A DNA stretch of 64,000 nt from Halichoerus grypus (taxonomy: Eukaryota; Chordata; Mammalia; Carnivora; Phocidae), in NCBI RefSeq assembly GCF_964656455.1, contig NC_135717.1, positions 139,824,308 to 139,888,307 on the forward strand. Direction: 5' to 3'. The number at the start of each line of letters is the position of its first letter. The stretch's first letter is position 1. The notes under the pieces were generated by a model. It worked only from the letters and a program-made list of their open reading frames with translations, searched no databases and had not been told where the DNA came from. This document shows, in pieces, positions 1 to 12,589 of the stretch. The translations under genes and the position numbers were made by a program.

Positions 1-1117
1 AGTAAAGTTTCCATATAACATCTTGATACTTCCCTAAAGTAAAAAATGAGCTACTCAGTTTAAAATTAGGGAGATAAGTTAATAATATGTACATGAATTA
101 ATATTTGCCTTAGTTCTGCAAATCTTTTAAAGCAGTAGAAAAGAAAAAAAATTGATTTCATACCTCTGGTATCCTCAACAGTATAAATGAACTTGCGAAC
201 AAAATATACTTTATAATGGAATACCCCATGATATATAAAAATGAATATAAATTTGTTGTATAATATGAAGATAATGAATATAAATTCAATGTTCTATTAT
301 CACCAGTGTTTACGTAACTTACTTACTTTGGGATACAGAATAACAAAATCATATGTGTGGGTAAAAAAAGGAAATATATTTCTAAGTTGAAAATGATCTT
401 TAAAATGATCTTTAAGAAAATAGACAGTTTGGTAAGTTCTTCTTTGGGAATGCCTTCAGAATCAGACTCACACGTGAAATTCAGATTTTTATATTATAGT
501 AGTATATTTGGGACGCTATATTCCATAATTTCTCTTAAGACCTTTATTTACTTTTTCCATTAATTGTGTGCATGTCTGTCTTCACGAGTAGATTATAAGC
601 TCCTTTAAGGGTACAAACCATGGTTCATTGAAATTTACATCCTTCACATAATCTTAGGGAGTGTTTTCTATTTGATCATTTTTATTTTTAAAATCTTTAG
701 GGCATATGAAAATTCATGTGGATATAAGGACAAAGCCCAAAGAAAGAGAAATGTGGGAAGGTTGGGTCACACCCTATAGTTCCACACAGGCTGTTTTCCT
801 GGGCAACCCAAGTAAGCAACAGTTGTTTTCCTCAAAGAGCCATGCTACTTATAGTTGCTGCTGTGAGTTTAACAAGGAGTGGGAGCTCTTAGGAGATGCT
901 CTAAAATTACTGCAGTGAAGTAGCAGAAGGCTACCTTATAAAGTCCGTTTGCTATAGCTGATGAAGAAAACTGACCAACAACCAAAATGAATGATCATTA
1001 AAATGAGAACCAATAATCAGTAGAAGGACCAACAATCAATAGGAGTTGATGAGCTGAGAATGTATGTGCCAGAGAAGGGAGGGGGCAAGAGAGCTGCTGA
1101 CATACACATTGTTGGAC
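1..1117. other. Unassigned AT-rich DNA
   Basis: I recognise no repeat family or gene. Open frames are at most 70 codons (706-918) with no coding signature. The stretch is AT-rich with scattered poly-A and TA runs, as expected of mammalian intergenic or intronic DNA. Confidence 0.5.
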
Positions 1118-1135
1118 AAAATTAGGAGCTATTGG

Positions 1136-1326
1136 GGGCACCTGGGTGGCTCAGTCGTTAGCGTCTGCCTTCGGCTCAGGTCAGGATCCCAGGGTCCTGG
1201 GGTTGAGCTCCTCATCGGGCTTCCCGCTGGGCGGGAAGCCTGCTTCTCCCTTTCCCACTCCCCCTGCTTGTGTTCCCTCTCTCACTGTGTCTCTCTCTGT
1301 CAAATAAATAAATAAAATCTTTAAAA
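1136..1326 (+). mobile_element. CAN-SINE (tRNA-derived SINEC), full length
   Basis: The element has a tRNA-related head (cctgggtggctcagtcg, then an eroded B box), a CT-rich middle and an aataaataaataaaatcttt tail. It is flanked by a perfect 17-bp target-site duplication, aaattaggagctattgg, at about 1119-1135 and 1327-1343. The perfect duplication suggests a fairly recent insertion. The 83-codon frame across it (1064-1315) is a SINE artefact. Confidence 0.95.
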
Positions 1327-1343
1327 AAATTAGGAGCTATTGG

Positions 1344-3700
1344 AAAAATATGGAGCCGCCCCCCACCTTCATCAGGTTAGAGTTTTTCCTACCATGAAGT
1401 TTGGGCTAACATGGAGCTAGGAGCATGAACTGTTAATGTTTTAAGTACCTGCAAGCAGAAAGCAGAGATTATTTAAAATGTTTACACAGAGCAAGAAGTA
1501 GAAACCCTTACTAGAAGGTTTAAGTGACACTGACATTTTACTATGACCAAGTCTTCAGTTTTCAGGTGGAGAAAGAGGCAAGAAGTAAACAGGAAACAAG
1601 AGGAGAGAAAGGAAAGAAAGAAAAACACAATTCCTTTAGAAATGTTTGGCAATGAAGCAAGTGCTAGGCTTTCATCATTACAGTTTGTCACCTAACTAAT
1701 TAGAGTACTTAGTGGGTTTCAGTGTGTATTTTTCATTTTAATTTAATTTATTAATTTATTTTTAATTTTTCTTAATTTTAGTTTCAATCTCTGTTCTATT
1801 TTAAAAACCACTAAACTTATTTGTTTCTAAAGAAGACAAAATATCTGGGCTTGTATCTGTTTTCTTAGCTCTGTTAAAGCAGATTGAAAATGGATTATGA
1901 GGTTGTTCATTCATGAATGACCAAATATCCTATTCTTCGCTGAAATGACAGCTTCGGTTAATTCCTTCCGTTGCAGGCATTTCCACTTCTGCGGGCAGAG
2001 CTCCATGGCCCAAGTTGCTCATGGGAGCAGCTTCAAGAGTGTCCTACTCTTAATACTCACGCATTATAAGGACTTAAGCTCGTAAAAAAAAAAAAATCTT
2101 CACTTTCATCAATGATCATTTCCTTTCTCTCTTTTGCTTCCCTCTCTTAACTCTTTGCTAATGTACACCTAAATGACCAGTAGTTCTCACCATGGATATT
2201 GAATGAAAGGTTTTGTCTGAAAAATGTCATTGTTTCCTAAGCTTTCAATTTCTAGTAGATCCCCGAATTCTTCACCCTCTACCCTTGAAACGTTCCCTCG
2301 CCTTCACTTTATATGTCAACAACTCAACCCTCCTCATCAATCTCTCTTGTCTCTGCTGTTGCAGAAACTGCAATAGTAGGACTGGAGGATATAAGATTCG
2401 AGCTTTAATTTTCAATTCCATATGCTCTTTGACCGTGTCCTGAGGAAGCTGTGAGATTTCAGTATCCCATTTTTTTAAGCAAGCATTTGTTGTAAATAAG
2501 TCTGGCAGATGGCCACAACACCTGGGACAATTAAGCCCCAGGGATGGACGACTAATTTCTAAGGTGAGCAGAATTTTCCATCTGCTCAAATGGCACTTTA
2601 GGGGTTTAAGCAAGCCAGTGTTGGCAGTCTGGGGTGTGTGCCTCATACCAGCCCACCTTTTGGTCCCCCAGAGACTTCCTGGCTGTCCCTCTCAAAAGTG
2701 GGAAAGACTCAAAAATAAATATTTAGTCTATGTTACAGCTGTCTGGCCGCTGGAAATGGATAACTTCACTCCTTTGGGTTTATCTTTAAGAGGCAAGATC
2801 AAAAACAGTTTTCATGAAATTCCACTTATATTTTAAATACATGTCTTATTTTGGTTTATTATGTTGTAGAATATTCTAAAGTCAGAATTAAATGCCAAAG
2901 AATAAATGAGCCCATTTAAAAGAGATTGGTGTGCCATGTAACAGATGTGGCTACGAATATTCTGAGTCAGGCCTTCCCCTCCAAATTCCCCACTATCCCC
3001 TTCACCTGTACAACCCACTAATTAATGGATGATGGAATCATACCAAATCAGTATTAGGAATATGTTATTTAGGACCTAGGTTATTGTTTTGAAGATTTGT
3101 TTCTTAGGATAAAACCACAGGAAATCTTTTGCGAATTGGGCAGGTTGTTTGTTTGTTTTCTGTTTGAGGGTGTACAATAAGTTGGCTTGTCCAAGGAAGC
3201 TCTTACGTCCCTGCAAACTTGAGTCACATTGCCATGTCAAGTCATTGCCAAGTTTTCAAAAATGAGTCTGGACTGCTATTCCAATTCACCAGTGTTCCGC
3301 CTCCGTGGCAGATGGTGTTCGCTTATGCAGGGGACACAGCTGAAACTGCGCAGTGGAGGTGTCATTCCATGGCTAAGGTTTTGGAATTTGTTGCTCTGAA
3401 GAACTCATATGCCCAAGAGTTACAGCTTCTCAGTCTTCTTCACTCTGCATCTCTGGCTGGTGCTCATCCTAGACCATCCACCCCAGCATCATTTCTGGAC
3501 CACAGCTCTTCCCTTTCTGAACTTCTTTGTTTTTGTTTTTGTAAGCACATTGATTTATATGATTTACTGGTAATTCCTGAATATGCATTTCAGCCCTGAA
3601 TCTCAGTGCCTTTCTGGCATAAATATCTGGACGATCTTGGGGCGGTACTTGGAGTATCCTCTAAATGCTGAGACCCAACCTGTCAAAAAGTTGAACTAGC
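1344..3700. other. Unassigned DNA with some open frames but no gene evidence
   Basis: The 124-codon minus frame at 2272-2646 and the 126-codon plus frame at 3219-3599 are the longest here. Neither has a recognisable domain, a biased composition or splice context that convinces me. A very AT-rich patch lies at 1730-1800. Nothing else is recognised. Confidence 0.4.
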
Positions 3701-3734
3701 ATGAAGGACAAAAAGAACATGGCTCTTGAATTCA

Positions 3735-3905
3735 GACAGACCAGATTGAACTTGGCTATGCTACTTGCTATCACTGTAGCTTTAGGGCATATACTTGACC
3801 TATGCTATTTATAAAATGGAAATAATTCTTTAGAAACCTCACAGAGTTTGGAGGATTAAATGAAATTGAATCTTTATGTTTGATAGAATAAACGATAAAA
3901 GATTG
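3735..3905 (+). repeat. MIR SINE fragment
   Basis: It keeps the MIR order: an acceptor-like 'agaccagattgaacttggc' block, a core with 'cttgacctatgc', then 'ataaaatggaaataatt' and 'gaggattaaatgaaattg'. It is strongly diverged, as expected of a pre-placental SINE. Confidence 0.7.
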
Positions 3906-3939
3906 TGTTTTTCTCCCTGCCAATTTGTTAATAGTAAAC

Positions 3940-4150
3940 TTCCTACATTGGAATTATATTTAATTTTTCACTCCTTTACCTTCTAAATCAAATCTATTGC
4001 CATGTTTTATTAATTATGGTGCCTCTCTTTTTCTGTGTCCATGGCTGCATTTTTAAATTATTTCAGACCATCATTGCTTACCAGGAATACTGCTATATTT
4101 TAGATTTAAAATTCTTTACCTTTTTCTATCCCAGTTAATATAATTAAATT
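3940..4150 (+). repeat. Possible L2 ORF2 fragment
   Basis: Short matches to the L2 coding region are visible (tttcagaccatcattgc, then ccaggaatactgc), in the same orientation as the L2 3' end at 5.2-5.6 kb. It may be an upstream part of that element, separated by later insertions. Divergence is high. Confidence 0.4.
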
Positions 4151-4261
4151 TTCTTTCAATTTAGCAAACATGATTTTGAACCTACTGTGTGCCATAGAGA
4201 TTACTAGGCTATGTCATAAATGGGGTTGCTAGACTCCTTTGGAAGTCACTATTAGTTAGGG

Positions 4262-4720
4262 CTTGGGCTCTGGAGCCAGATTGGGTTCAAATGTCAGCTC
4301 AGCCAGTTATTAGCTACGTAACTTTGGGTAATATCTCTTTTTAATATATTTTTTTTAAGATGTTATTTATTTATTTGACAGAGAGAGACACAGCAAGAGA
4401 GGGAACACAAGCAGGGGGAGTGGGAGAGGGAGAAGCAGGCTTCCCGCCGAGCAGGGAGCCCGATGCGGGGCTCGATCCCAGGACCCTGAGATCATGACCT
4501 GAGCCGAAGGCAGACGCTTAATGACTGAGCCACCCAGGCGCCCCTCTTTTTAATATTTCTTTATCTCAGCTTCCTCATCTCTAATAAGGATATAATAATA
4601 GTATCTCATGTCCTAATGACTGTTATGAAAAATAAAACCTGCATATGCATATGCATAAAACCTGCTGAATATGTAGAAAGCACTCATAATTGTTATTTTT
4701 TATTATTAATAATCTTCAAA
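4262..4720 (+). repeat. MIR SINE split by a later CAN-SINE
   Basis: The left half (4262-4349) has 'ggctctggagccagattggg' and 'gttattagctacgtaacttt'. The right half (4557-4720) resumes with 'ttatctcagcttcctcatct' and 'aaggatataataatag'. The interruption is exactly the CAN-SINE at 4350-4543, which dates the SINE as the younger element. Confidence 0.75.
4350..4543 (-). mobile_element. CAN-SINE, minus strand
   Basis: It starts with the inverted tail (poly-T, then atttatttatttgacagag) and ends with the inverted tRNA head (ctgagccacccaggcgcccc). The B-box region gatcccaggaccc and the A-box side are conserved. The duplication ctctttttaatat flanks it near 4335 and 4544, inside an older MIR. Confidence 0.93.
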
Positions 4721-5214
4721 TATTTCTTTCAGCATTGACCTCCCACTGTGAACACCTACAATGACCACCTCTTCCTTTTATATAAAATTGAACTTTTTGT
4801 ATTTGAGTTTTCCGTTAACTTGCTTTTAATCAACTTACACCAAGTTTGGTTCTTTGACACCTGCCTAAATAATGCACATTCAGCCTGCATACATATTCGT
4901 TTGTCTTCTCTGCTCTGTTATCCCTAGACCTCCAATCACCCACATGATGTGTCCACAGTAGAGATTCTCTGTCTCACTTAAACCATTATAAATATTCATG
5001 TATCTTCATTTGACCTGATGTACAGAATCTGATAACCGATTCTGTGCATTTACCTAACTCATTCCTACTTTTCTATTTTTAATTTTTGTTAATTTCAAAC
5101 ATTCTGTTTAGAACTCGCTTTTCAAGAATCTTTTCCTTACTAAATGCTCCTAAACTAACCACTCTTGTATTCCCTCTGCCCTTAGAACAATTATGTTTTG
5201 TTAGTGCTATGTTG

Positions 5215-5625
5215 AATCTAGTATTCCATATGCCGGCTTAAATCTTCCTTCTCCAGCCACATTGGTCTCTTGCTGTTCCCGAAGCACGTCAAGCATTAAT
5301 CCATCTTAGGGCCATTGCACTTGCTTTCCCTTTAACTGAAACTAATGTTTTTCTCTAGATATCTGCATGGTTTATGCTCTTACTTCATTCAGGTCTCTGC
5401 TCAAATATCACCACCACAGAGAATTACCCCCATATGGTTTTATTTTTCTTTGTAGCATTTGATATAGGTAGCTCTGATGTTTATTTGGTTATTGTCCTTT
5501 TTCCCAACTGGGGAGAAGGGCCCTTGTCTGCTTTGTTCACTGTTCTATCCCCAACTCCTAACACAATGCACTTTATATAATAGACTCTCAATTAAAATTT
5601 TGGATGGATGAATGAGTAAATTGTA
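5215..5625 (+). repeat. L2 LINE 3' end
   Basis: Recognisable L2 ORF2/3' UTR order: 'ctccagccacattggtctc', 'gggccattgcacttgctttc', 'ttcattcaggtctctgctca', 'ttgttcactgttctatcccc' and a terminal 'ggatggatgaatgag'. The 68-codon frame at 5374-5580 is a by-product of this decayed element. Confidence 0.75.
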
Positions 5626-5830
5626 ACAAGCATCCCCCACCCAAAGTAATCCTAAATGCTTAAAATGGTAAGACAATATCTTTGATTTTGTACCATACCA
5701 CCATGTATTGTACTGGTTTTAGGACAAACCTGGCCGAAATTCCCAAATTCTCAGTTATTATCTGAGTGAATCTGGGTAAATATCTCTCTGAGCTTCAACA
5801 TCTTTATGTATCAAATATAATAATACCCAC

Positions 5831-6352
5831 TGTGATGATTAACTTTATGTCAACTTGCCAAGGGTATAGTGTCTAGTTCTTTGGTCAAACACCAACCCAG
5901 ATGCTGCTGTGAAAGGATGTTTTAGATGTGATTAACATTTAGATAAGTAGACTTCAAGGAAAGCAGATTACCTTCTGTAATGTGGACAGGCCTTAAGAGA
6001 AGTGACTAATGTTTCCTGAAGGAGAAACAATTCTGCCTCAAGACTGCAACATAAAAACCCATTCTGGGTTTCCAGTAGGCAGATTTTGCACTCAAGATGG
6101 CAACTTCAATCCTTCCCTGGATTTTCAGCCTGCTAGCCAGCCCTGAACATTTCAGATTTAGGCCCAGTTGTGTGAGCCAGTTCCTTAAAACCTCTCCTCT
6201 CCTCTCCTCTCCTCTCCTCTCCTCTCCCTCCCCCTTCATCTCCCCTCTCGTCTCATATCCTGTGTGTTTATGTATGCGTGTGCATGTACCCACTTATATA
6301 CATATATATCATATTGTATTGGTTCATTTTCTCAGGAGAACACTGACTGATA
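5831..6352 (+). mobile_element. Solo LTR, MLT2-type (ERVL class)
   Basis: It begins tgtgatgattaactttatgt, passes through 'ctgcctcaagactgcaaca' and 'tgtgtgagccagttcctta', and ends 'ttctcaggagaacactgact', matching the MLT2 LTR layout as I know it. No internal retroviral region adjoins it, so it is a solo LTR. A CTCCT-rich microsatellite (about 6190-6232) has expanded near its 3' side. The two opposed ~90-codon frames here are artefacts. Confidence 0.7.
6190..6232 (+). repeat. (CTCCT)n microsatellite
   Basis: About seven cctct pentamers in a row, grown inside the MLT2-type LTR. Confidence 0.9.
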
Positions 6353-6864
6353 AACCTATTTTGCCTGATTGAAGTTAGGATTAAATGAGGTAATGTGTTT
6401 AAAAAGGGTAGTGATTATTATATGGTCAGTAAATTCTTTTGGCAGGTTAACATGCCTGTCCCATAATAGGTGGTCAGTAAATACATGATGAATGAATGAA
6501 TCAATGAATGCCAGGAATTGGATGCCCTCTGAACAAATATTCCAGATGACTATAAAACTCATATGATTTGGTCACCATTAATCATTTCTGAACAGTCTTT
6601 GAGGATGAATGTACAGCGCATTGCATTCTCTGTGAGGGTCTATGGAAACCTATTCATATGCAGCATCATTCACTGAAAGAAAGTATTTCTCTTATGATGG
6701 CAAAAGTCCTGTTTGAGATTGAAAGGAAGTCTGATGCCAAATCATTCCATGAATCTTCCAGTGGCTTTGAAATAAACCTCATTTTCTATATCTGAAAACA
6801 CTCCATAAGAATGTTTTGAACACTAGCTGGCTAATTGGGGCAATGTTCTTTGAGGGGAAAAGAA

Positions 6865-6906
6865 TACACACACACAGACATACACACACACACTCACACA
6901 CACATT
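6865..6906 (+). repeat. (CA)n-rich microsatellite
   Basis: Interrupted CA repeat with occasional gaca and tcac units. Confidence 0.9.
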
Positions 6907-9900
6907 ATATAAATGTTAAGTATTTTGGTTCAGATGGAAATGGAGGTGGTAAGGGATTTTTAAAATGTTTGAGCATCTGGAAATTAGGTACACAAAATTT
7001 AAGAATATATAAATTCAGATGGTGTTCTAATGAGAACATATTATGCTCTAAGAATTGAGAAGACTGAAATAGTCACTGTTGAAATTTAGCAGATTCACAC
7101 TTATTGTAAAGGTATTTAGTAGTATGTGGACCTGGAGGCTTATCAGATGCCTTCGTATTTGGGGCTTCCCTGAAGGTATCAACTACAAGTCTACGAGGTA
7201 GGCCCATGTGTCAGGGATGACAGAACTAATACCAGGACAATGGTAGGAGTCTTTGGTTCAACCAAGCACACTCACCAAAGCCTAGGCTCTAGAGAGACAT
7301 TTAGGGAGTAGGTGAGAGGAGGAGGGAATGATTGAAAGATCCTAAATCAGATGCTGGAAACCAAGTTGTCAACCTTCAGTTTCGTGTTGCTTCCCAGCTA
7401 GAGTCCTTCAAAAGAAAATGGTATTTTTAAACTCTATTGACATTCTTACTGTGATGGAAATATCCTGAAAGTTAGCAGCAATTCTAGTCACCTTTAAGTC
7501 TTAATTTAGGACAATTTTATAACCCTACTACCTCTATCATTCCAATTCCCCCTGATTTGATAGTTGGGGATAAATGCCCTAATGAGAATGTTTTTTGTTA
7601 ATTAAGAAAGGAGCCTGTCTAAAATAGGAAAACATCTCTATCACTTTTAAATATGCTTGCATTATAAGCCTACTCACTGGAATAACCAGCTTCTCAAACA
7701 TTATTAAATACTTATTTAAAAATTCATTTTTAATATTTCCATATTACACTGAGTTTTGTTTATTTCAACAGATGCTAAAGTAAGCCTGTCAGTTCCATGG
7801 GTATTTTAGCGACAAGACAGAGGAAATATCTAGATTTCAGTTATTTTCTAAGTATTTGAATTCAGGCCAACTATAGGGTATCAGCCTCTAGATGTGTTCA
7901 AGCTGTCAGGTTTTTTTTTCTTTTCTTTTTTTTTTTTTTAATGAAAGTTACACAGATTGGAATATCAATGCAATGGAGATATTTTGGGGAAAGAAAGTAC
8001 ACATTAAAGAACTCAAAGCTAATTTATAGACTTGCCCCTTGTGTCCTAGGTTCCCTAAATGACATAAAATGCCTTGTGGCTCTAAAGTATTGCTAAGTAA
8101 AGTGACATATTGTACATAAATTGAATTCCCTGTTGTAAAGAAGAAGAGAGATCTGTGCTAGAGCAATAGAGCTTGCAAAAATAAAGTATTGTAAGCTGAA
8201 CCATACTTAAAATTCACACTAAGCATTTGTGCCTTGTGCCATAAGCATTCAGGAGTTGTCCCCCAATGTTGGTGTCATCAGTGCTCCTTTGACTTGTAGT
8301 GGGCACATGGCTGGGAAGCAAGCATAAGTTAAGAGCACACATCACCTGGGAAGTAGATGGATAAAAGCAAGAGTGCACTTGATGGGGGAGGGCACAAAAG
8401 GGGGCTTGGGCAGCCATCCACTGAGATTTGCTACTGTATGGGGAAGAGGTCAAGGACCAGCAGAATGACTTAGAAAATGCCACTGTGGGACCTGTTCTAA
8501 TCCAAACAATCTATAATTTGAGGGATCCAGTTTTCATGCTTGCCCACCTATATCATCATTTTTCACTAAGCAAAATGAAATTTGTTACAAAGGACTGTTT
8601 TGTGTTGATATACGCAGGTCTAAAGTGCCTTCAATCTGATAACACTATTAAATAAGCTGTGAGACACCACTCAGCATGTGTATCTTTTAATAGAAATTCC
8701 GATAGTTGCCACCAAAGCTTTCAGCAGAGGGGAGGAACGTTCCTTCACCCCATCTCTTAGTTTCTATCTCCAAGTTGCGTGGTTGCCTCTTGGGCCTTTT
8801 TAGAAAACCTTGTCACCAAAGTTAAAAATATATACCAAATTGGATTTTAAGAAGAACGGTGCATATGTGTACTGATTTTTGCTTGTTTGTTTTCAATTTT
8901 GCTAAATTGCAGATACATAATTCTCTGCACAGCTGAGCACTGTGCTCTTTCAAATATTTTTCCCTTGTCAGAAATTTAAAAATATACATATATATTTGCC
9001 AAATTATCTTTTACCAAAACATGTGTAAAAATTAATTTTATTAATATTTTTTAAGTTTCAAGGTGGCAGATCTACCTTCAGAAACCTGTCACTAAAGGTT
9101 ACTTGGCATTACTTTAGACAGGCAACCAACATGTTGGCCACAGGTTTTATTGTCCAAATCTGCTCAGTGAAACCCCACACCAACCTTAGTCATTATGCAA
9201 TAAGGCTACAGATATTGTCAGAGAATCTAGAGACCATAAAATCTGCATGTTGTATGCATAAATTTGCATATGAAATTAAAGAGGACTTAACTCCAAGTGG
9301 GAAAACTAAGTGACTTCCTGAGCGTAATGCTTTTATGTTTCATCTCAATGGTCATGTCTGAACATCTGAAATTTACAACTGGTTGTGCCATGATGCTTGG
9401 GAAGTGTGGGGTAGGAGTGAGCCCATTCCTAGCAATGAGCAGGGAATCAAGCTTCAGATGATGCATATGGGCACAAATGGACAGCAAAGGTCTCTGGTGT
9501 TCTGTTTGCTTCTTTTTTCTACAGGGTAAATGAGGGTCACATTTTAACTATATATTACAATGAATCTAGTAGCCACAGTTCAACACTGGCTGGTGGTAAA
9601 GAAGGAACTGGACAAATCTTTCTGACTCCTATTGTTTTAATATTTCTCTTCTATCATACTGTCTTAACATGCTAAACCATAGCCACAATAAAGTACAGAA
9701 TTTGGAGAAAAGCCACATCATTTTTTAAGTATTTAGTAGATCTCTCCCTTTCTAACCCTACAAGAGCCATCTGAATGATGATCATGGAAGCTGAAAATAG
9801 CTAATAACTTATTCATACAACTCCGTTTCTGAGGAAAATACATCAGAGAGAGACGTGCTCTGGCTTTTCTAGTACGCAAATCCATTCCTATCAGTTCAAC

Positions 9901-10140
9901 ATACAAAAACAATTTAATAAAACCCTTAAAGACTCACTTCCCCTGGGCCCAACATCACATCTATGTGGAATTGCTAAATTAAAAGTTTTTTGACAATATT
10001 ATTGATTTTCAGTTATTTTCAACTTAGTCAAACCAAGTAATATTGATATATACTAAATATAATTCTTAATCATTAGGGCGATTAAAAATAACACATCAAC
10101 TTTTCTAAACAGTACTTTGCATTCCTTCTTTATAATCGTA
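6907..10140. other. Unassigned DNA
   Basis: No gene or repeat family is recognised over this 3.2 kb. A poly-T tract lies at about 7912-7940 and several short TA runs occur. Open frames are at most 89 codons (8214-8483, minus) with no domain or splice context. Confidence 0.4.
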
Positions 10141-10149
10141 ACATTTTCA

Positions 10150-10270
10150 GTTATTAATTTAACACATACTTATTGAAAATAAACTGTGCTCTAGGCATTG
10201 TGAAAAGCTTTGAGAATATAAGGATAAATAGCAGAATCCCCTCCCTGAGTAGCTCAAAAATCTTAGTGCT
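10150..10270 (-). repeat. L2 3' end fragment, minus strand
   Basis: The inverted L2 end is visible as 'acatacttattgaaaat', 'tgtgctctaggcattgtg' and 'ccctccctgagtagctc'. Diverged and short. Confidence 0.55.
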
Positions 10271-10379
10271 TATGAAGAATTGCCGAAGAGCTTTTAATCC
10301 AGTCTGTCACAATATTCTTCCACAGATGCTGTCACACATTTCATGGAATGGCTGGTGGCAAAAGCCCCCATAGGGGAAT

Positions 10380-10605
10380 CAGAGGACCCGAGTTAGAATC
10401 TTGCCTCTGTCATCTGTTTGCTGAGTAACCTTGGGTAAGTCAGTGAAGAGTGAAACTCTTAAGCCCTTTTCCTAATTTATAAAATAGGGACGTAATAACA
10501 CCTATCAGTTGGGGTTATTTTAAGAGTGAAATGAATTGATACCAATGTCAAGTGCCTAATACAGTGGCTTGCATAGAGTCCACATTATAAATAGTAGCTA
10601 TTTTC
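10380..10605 (+). repeat. MIR SINE
   Basis: Clear MIR order: 'gttagaatcttgcctctgtc', 'tgctgagtaaccttgggtaa', 'ctaatttataaaataggga', 'ttaagagtgaaatgaattg' and 'aatacagtggcttgcatag'. Confidence 0.8.
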
Positions 10606-11139
10606 AAGGAACTAACATTTAAATAAGGCAACTCATTCTGTTCTTCAACAGTTCTAATGTCACAAAGTTCTGAAATCTGCCTCCCTGCAAATTCCAATCA
10701 TTGGAACTCATTATGCACACTAGAGCAGATGAGTTTAATTCTTTCTTCCACATGAACACCCTTAAGATATTGAAACAGTTTCTACCCATCTTCATTTTTT
10801 TCCCAGTTGAGCATCTGCAGTGAACTTTTATTGTTACTTAACTATTTTTTCTTAAGTGTAATGAATATATTAGAACCTTCAAAACCATTTACGCTAGAGT
10901 GGGAATCAGTATAAGATAGAACATTTTGTACCTAATTTAAATCTGTTTAGTAATTAAAATTAGAAAATAACCTCTCCTCCTAGTTTTTCTTGTAAAATAA
11001 ACTCCCTTAAACTCTCACTGGGACAGTAATCTCCTAGCCTGTTTCCAGTCTGCTCACTGAGTCATGTTCTAAATACAAATCTGTTTTTCTATGCATTGCC
11101 ATAAATAAAACTTCTCAGCTTACTTAGTAGAGTGGTTTG

Positions 11140-11230
11140 CAAACTTTTTGGTCTCCTGACCATTTTACAACCTTAAAATTTATTGATGACTTCTAAAAGC
11201 TTTTGTTTATCAGAAAAGAATTATATCAGA
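11140..11230 (+). repeat. Old interspersed repeat fragment (family uncertain)
   Basis: The run 'gcaaactttttggtctcctg' followed by 'aaaatttattgatgactt' matches a motif common in old mammalian L1/MER 3' ends. I cannot name the family with confidence. Confidence 0.3.
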
Positions 11231-11254
11231 AAAGAAATCCTAGCTCTAAAATTA

Positions 11255-11405
11255 CTGCTTGAATTAGTTTCTTAACCATTCTGTGTGTCTAATCTCTCAT
11301 CTGTAAAATGAAGTACTATCACTTACCCCAAAGAAATATTGTGAGGACTGAAGGAGAAAATGCATACATGGTTCAAAATATTAATTATCATCATTATTAC
11401 TAAAT
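11255..11405 (+). repeat. MIR SINE fragment
   Basis: Shows 'ttcttaaccattctgtgtgt', 'tctcatctgtaaaatgaagt', 'attgtgaggactgaagg' and a terminal 'tcatcattattac', the usual MIR core and tail. Confidence 0.7.
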
Positions 11406-11648
11406 GTTTTTGAAGGATTACCCCAGTGATGAAAGGATTCTTGTTTTAATATGAACATAATTAAGATTGAGTCCATACAACTGAGTTTACAAAGGTTTCT
11501 TGTCTTGTATTTTTCTATCTTGGGCCTAAATTCTAGACAATAATTTACTTGGGTAATTTTTTATCCTTCATGAATTCTTTTGGGTAAGCAAACATTTGCA
11601 GGTAAGATGCTTCTGTCACTGTGTTTACTCTGTGAAGTTCCATATTTT

Positions 11649-11838
11649 TTTAAAAGGTTTATTTACTTATTAGAGAGAGAGAGAGAGTTGGTGGAGGGGC
11701 AGAGGGAGAGAATCTTCAAGCAGACCCCCCACTGATCGTGGAGCCTGATGAGGGGCTCAGTGTCATGACCGATGAGATCATGACCTGAGCCAAAACCAAG
11801 AGTCAGATGCTTAACCGACTGAGCCACTCAGGTGCCCC
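11649..11838 (-). mobile_element. CAN-SINE, minus strand, diverged
   Basis: Inverted tail (tttatttacttattagagag) to inverted head (ctgagccactcaggtgcccc). The duplication of 18 bp at 11631-11648 and 11839-11856 has two mismatches, and the body carries several changes, so this is an older copy. Confidence 0.9.
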
Positions 11839-11869
11839 TATGAAGCTCCATATTTTAAGCACATATATG

Positions 11870-12545
11870 TGGTTCAGGCTCTCACTGATGTAGTCCATCT
11901 AGACTCTGTCCTTTCTCTGACCAAGAAATCCGTTAACTACATCCTGCTCTCAGATTGTTCTTCAACTCTCATCCCTACTGCTTCCATTTCAGTTTAGGTC
12001 CTGTCCCTTCTCACTTGGACTATTCCAGATAGTTTCCATTCTCCCTCAGCAATTTAACCCCATTCTGATTCCAGAAAGATCTTCATAAAATGCAAATATG
12101 ACTAAAAACCACTGTTAGCTACCTGTCACACACAAAATAAATTCAAAAATTTTTTGCATGTGTATGAAGAGTCTTATGCCCTGACCTCTTTATTTCTTGC
12201 TAAGCTGGTTTCTCAGTTCATTCCCTCTGCCCCGCCCTACTTCTTTATGAACCTGCTATGTTGAACAACTTGCAGCTCCTGGAATGTGCTCTATCTATAT
12301 TTTATGGCTCGATTTTTTTCTATTCCTGGGATATCTTTTTTGAAAATTAGCACTAGGCTTTCCAGACTCAGCTCTTTTCTGCTCTGATGTCATTCTGCTA
12401 TGATTTTCTCCTCTCCTGACTTTATTTAAGCTCTGTATTTTATAATGATTTATGTCATAGCCCATAGCACTTTGTTATCTCTATATGTGTTTATATCTTT
12501 CTTCCTTCACACGATAAGACATATTTACAGAGCCTACCAGTCATA
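11870..12545 (+). repeat. L2 LINE, ORF2 3' part
   Basis: Low-identity but ordered L2 matches: 'cacttggactattccag', 'cttcataaaatgcaaatatg', 'gaagagtcttatgccctgac', then 'ttcattccctctgcccc'. It lacks a clear coding frame. Confidence 0.55.
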
Positions 12546-12589
12546 AACTCTTCCAAGGAAATCTGTTCTCCCTTCATCCCTGCTGTATG

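Larger units (their letters stand above)
5720..6515 (+). repeat. MIR SINE split by an MLT2-type LTR
   Basis: The left part (5720-5830) ends in 'caaatataataataccc'. The right part resumes near 6360 with 'ggattaaatgaggtaatgtg' and runs to 'gaatgaatgaatcaatg'. These are consecutive in MIR, so the LTR between them is the younger insertion. Confidence 0.6.

Noticed and set aside
2272..2646. 124-codon minus frame
   Set aside because: No recognisable domain, start context or homologous feature; expected by chance in 64 kb on six frames.
3219..3599. 126-codon plus frame
   Set aside because: No domain or splice context recognised; treated as a chance frame pending conservation data.
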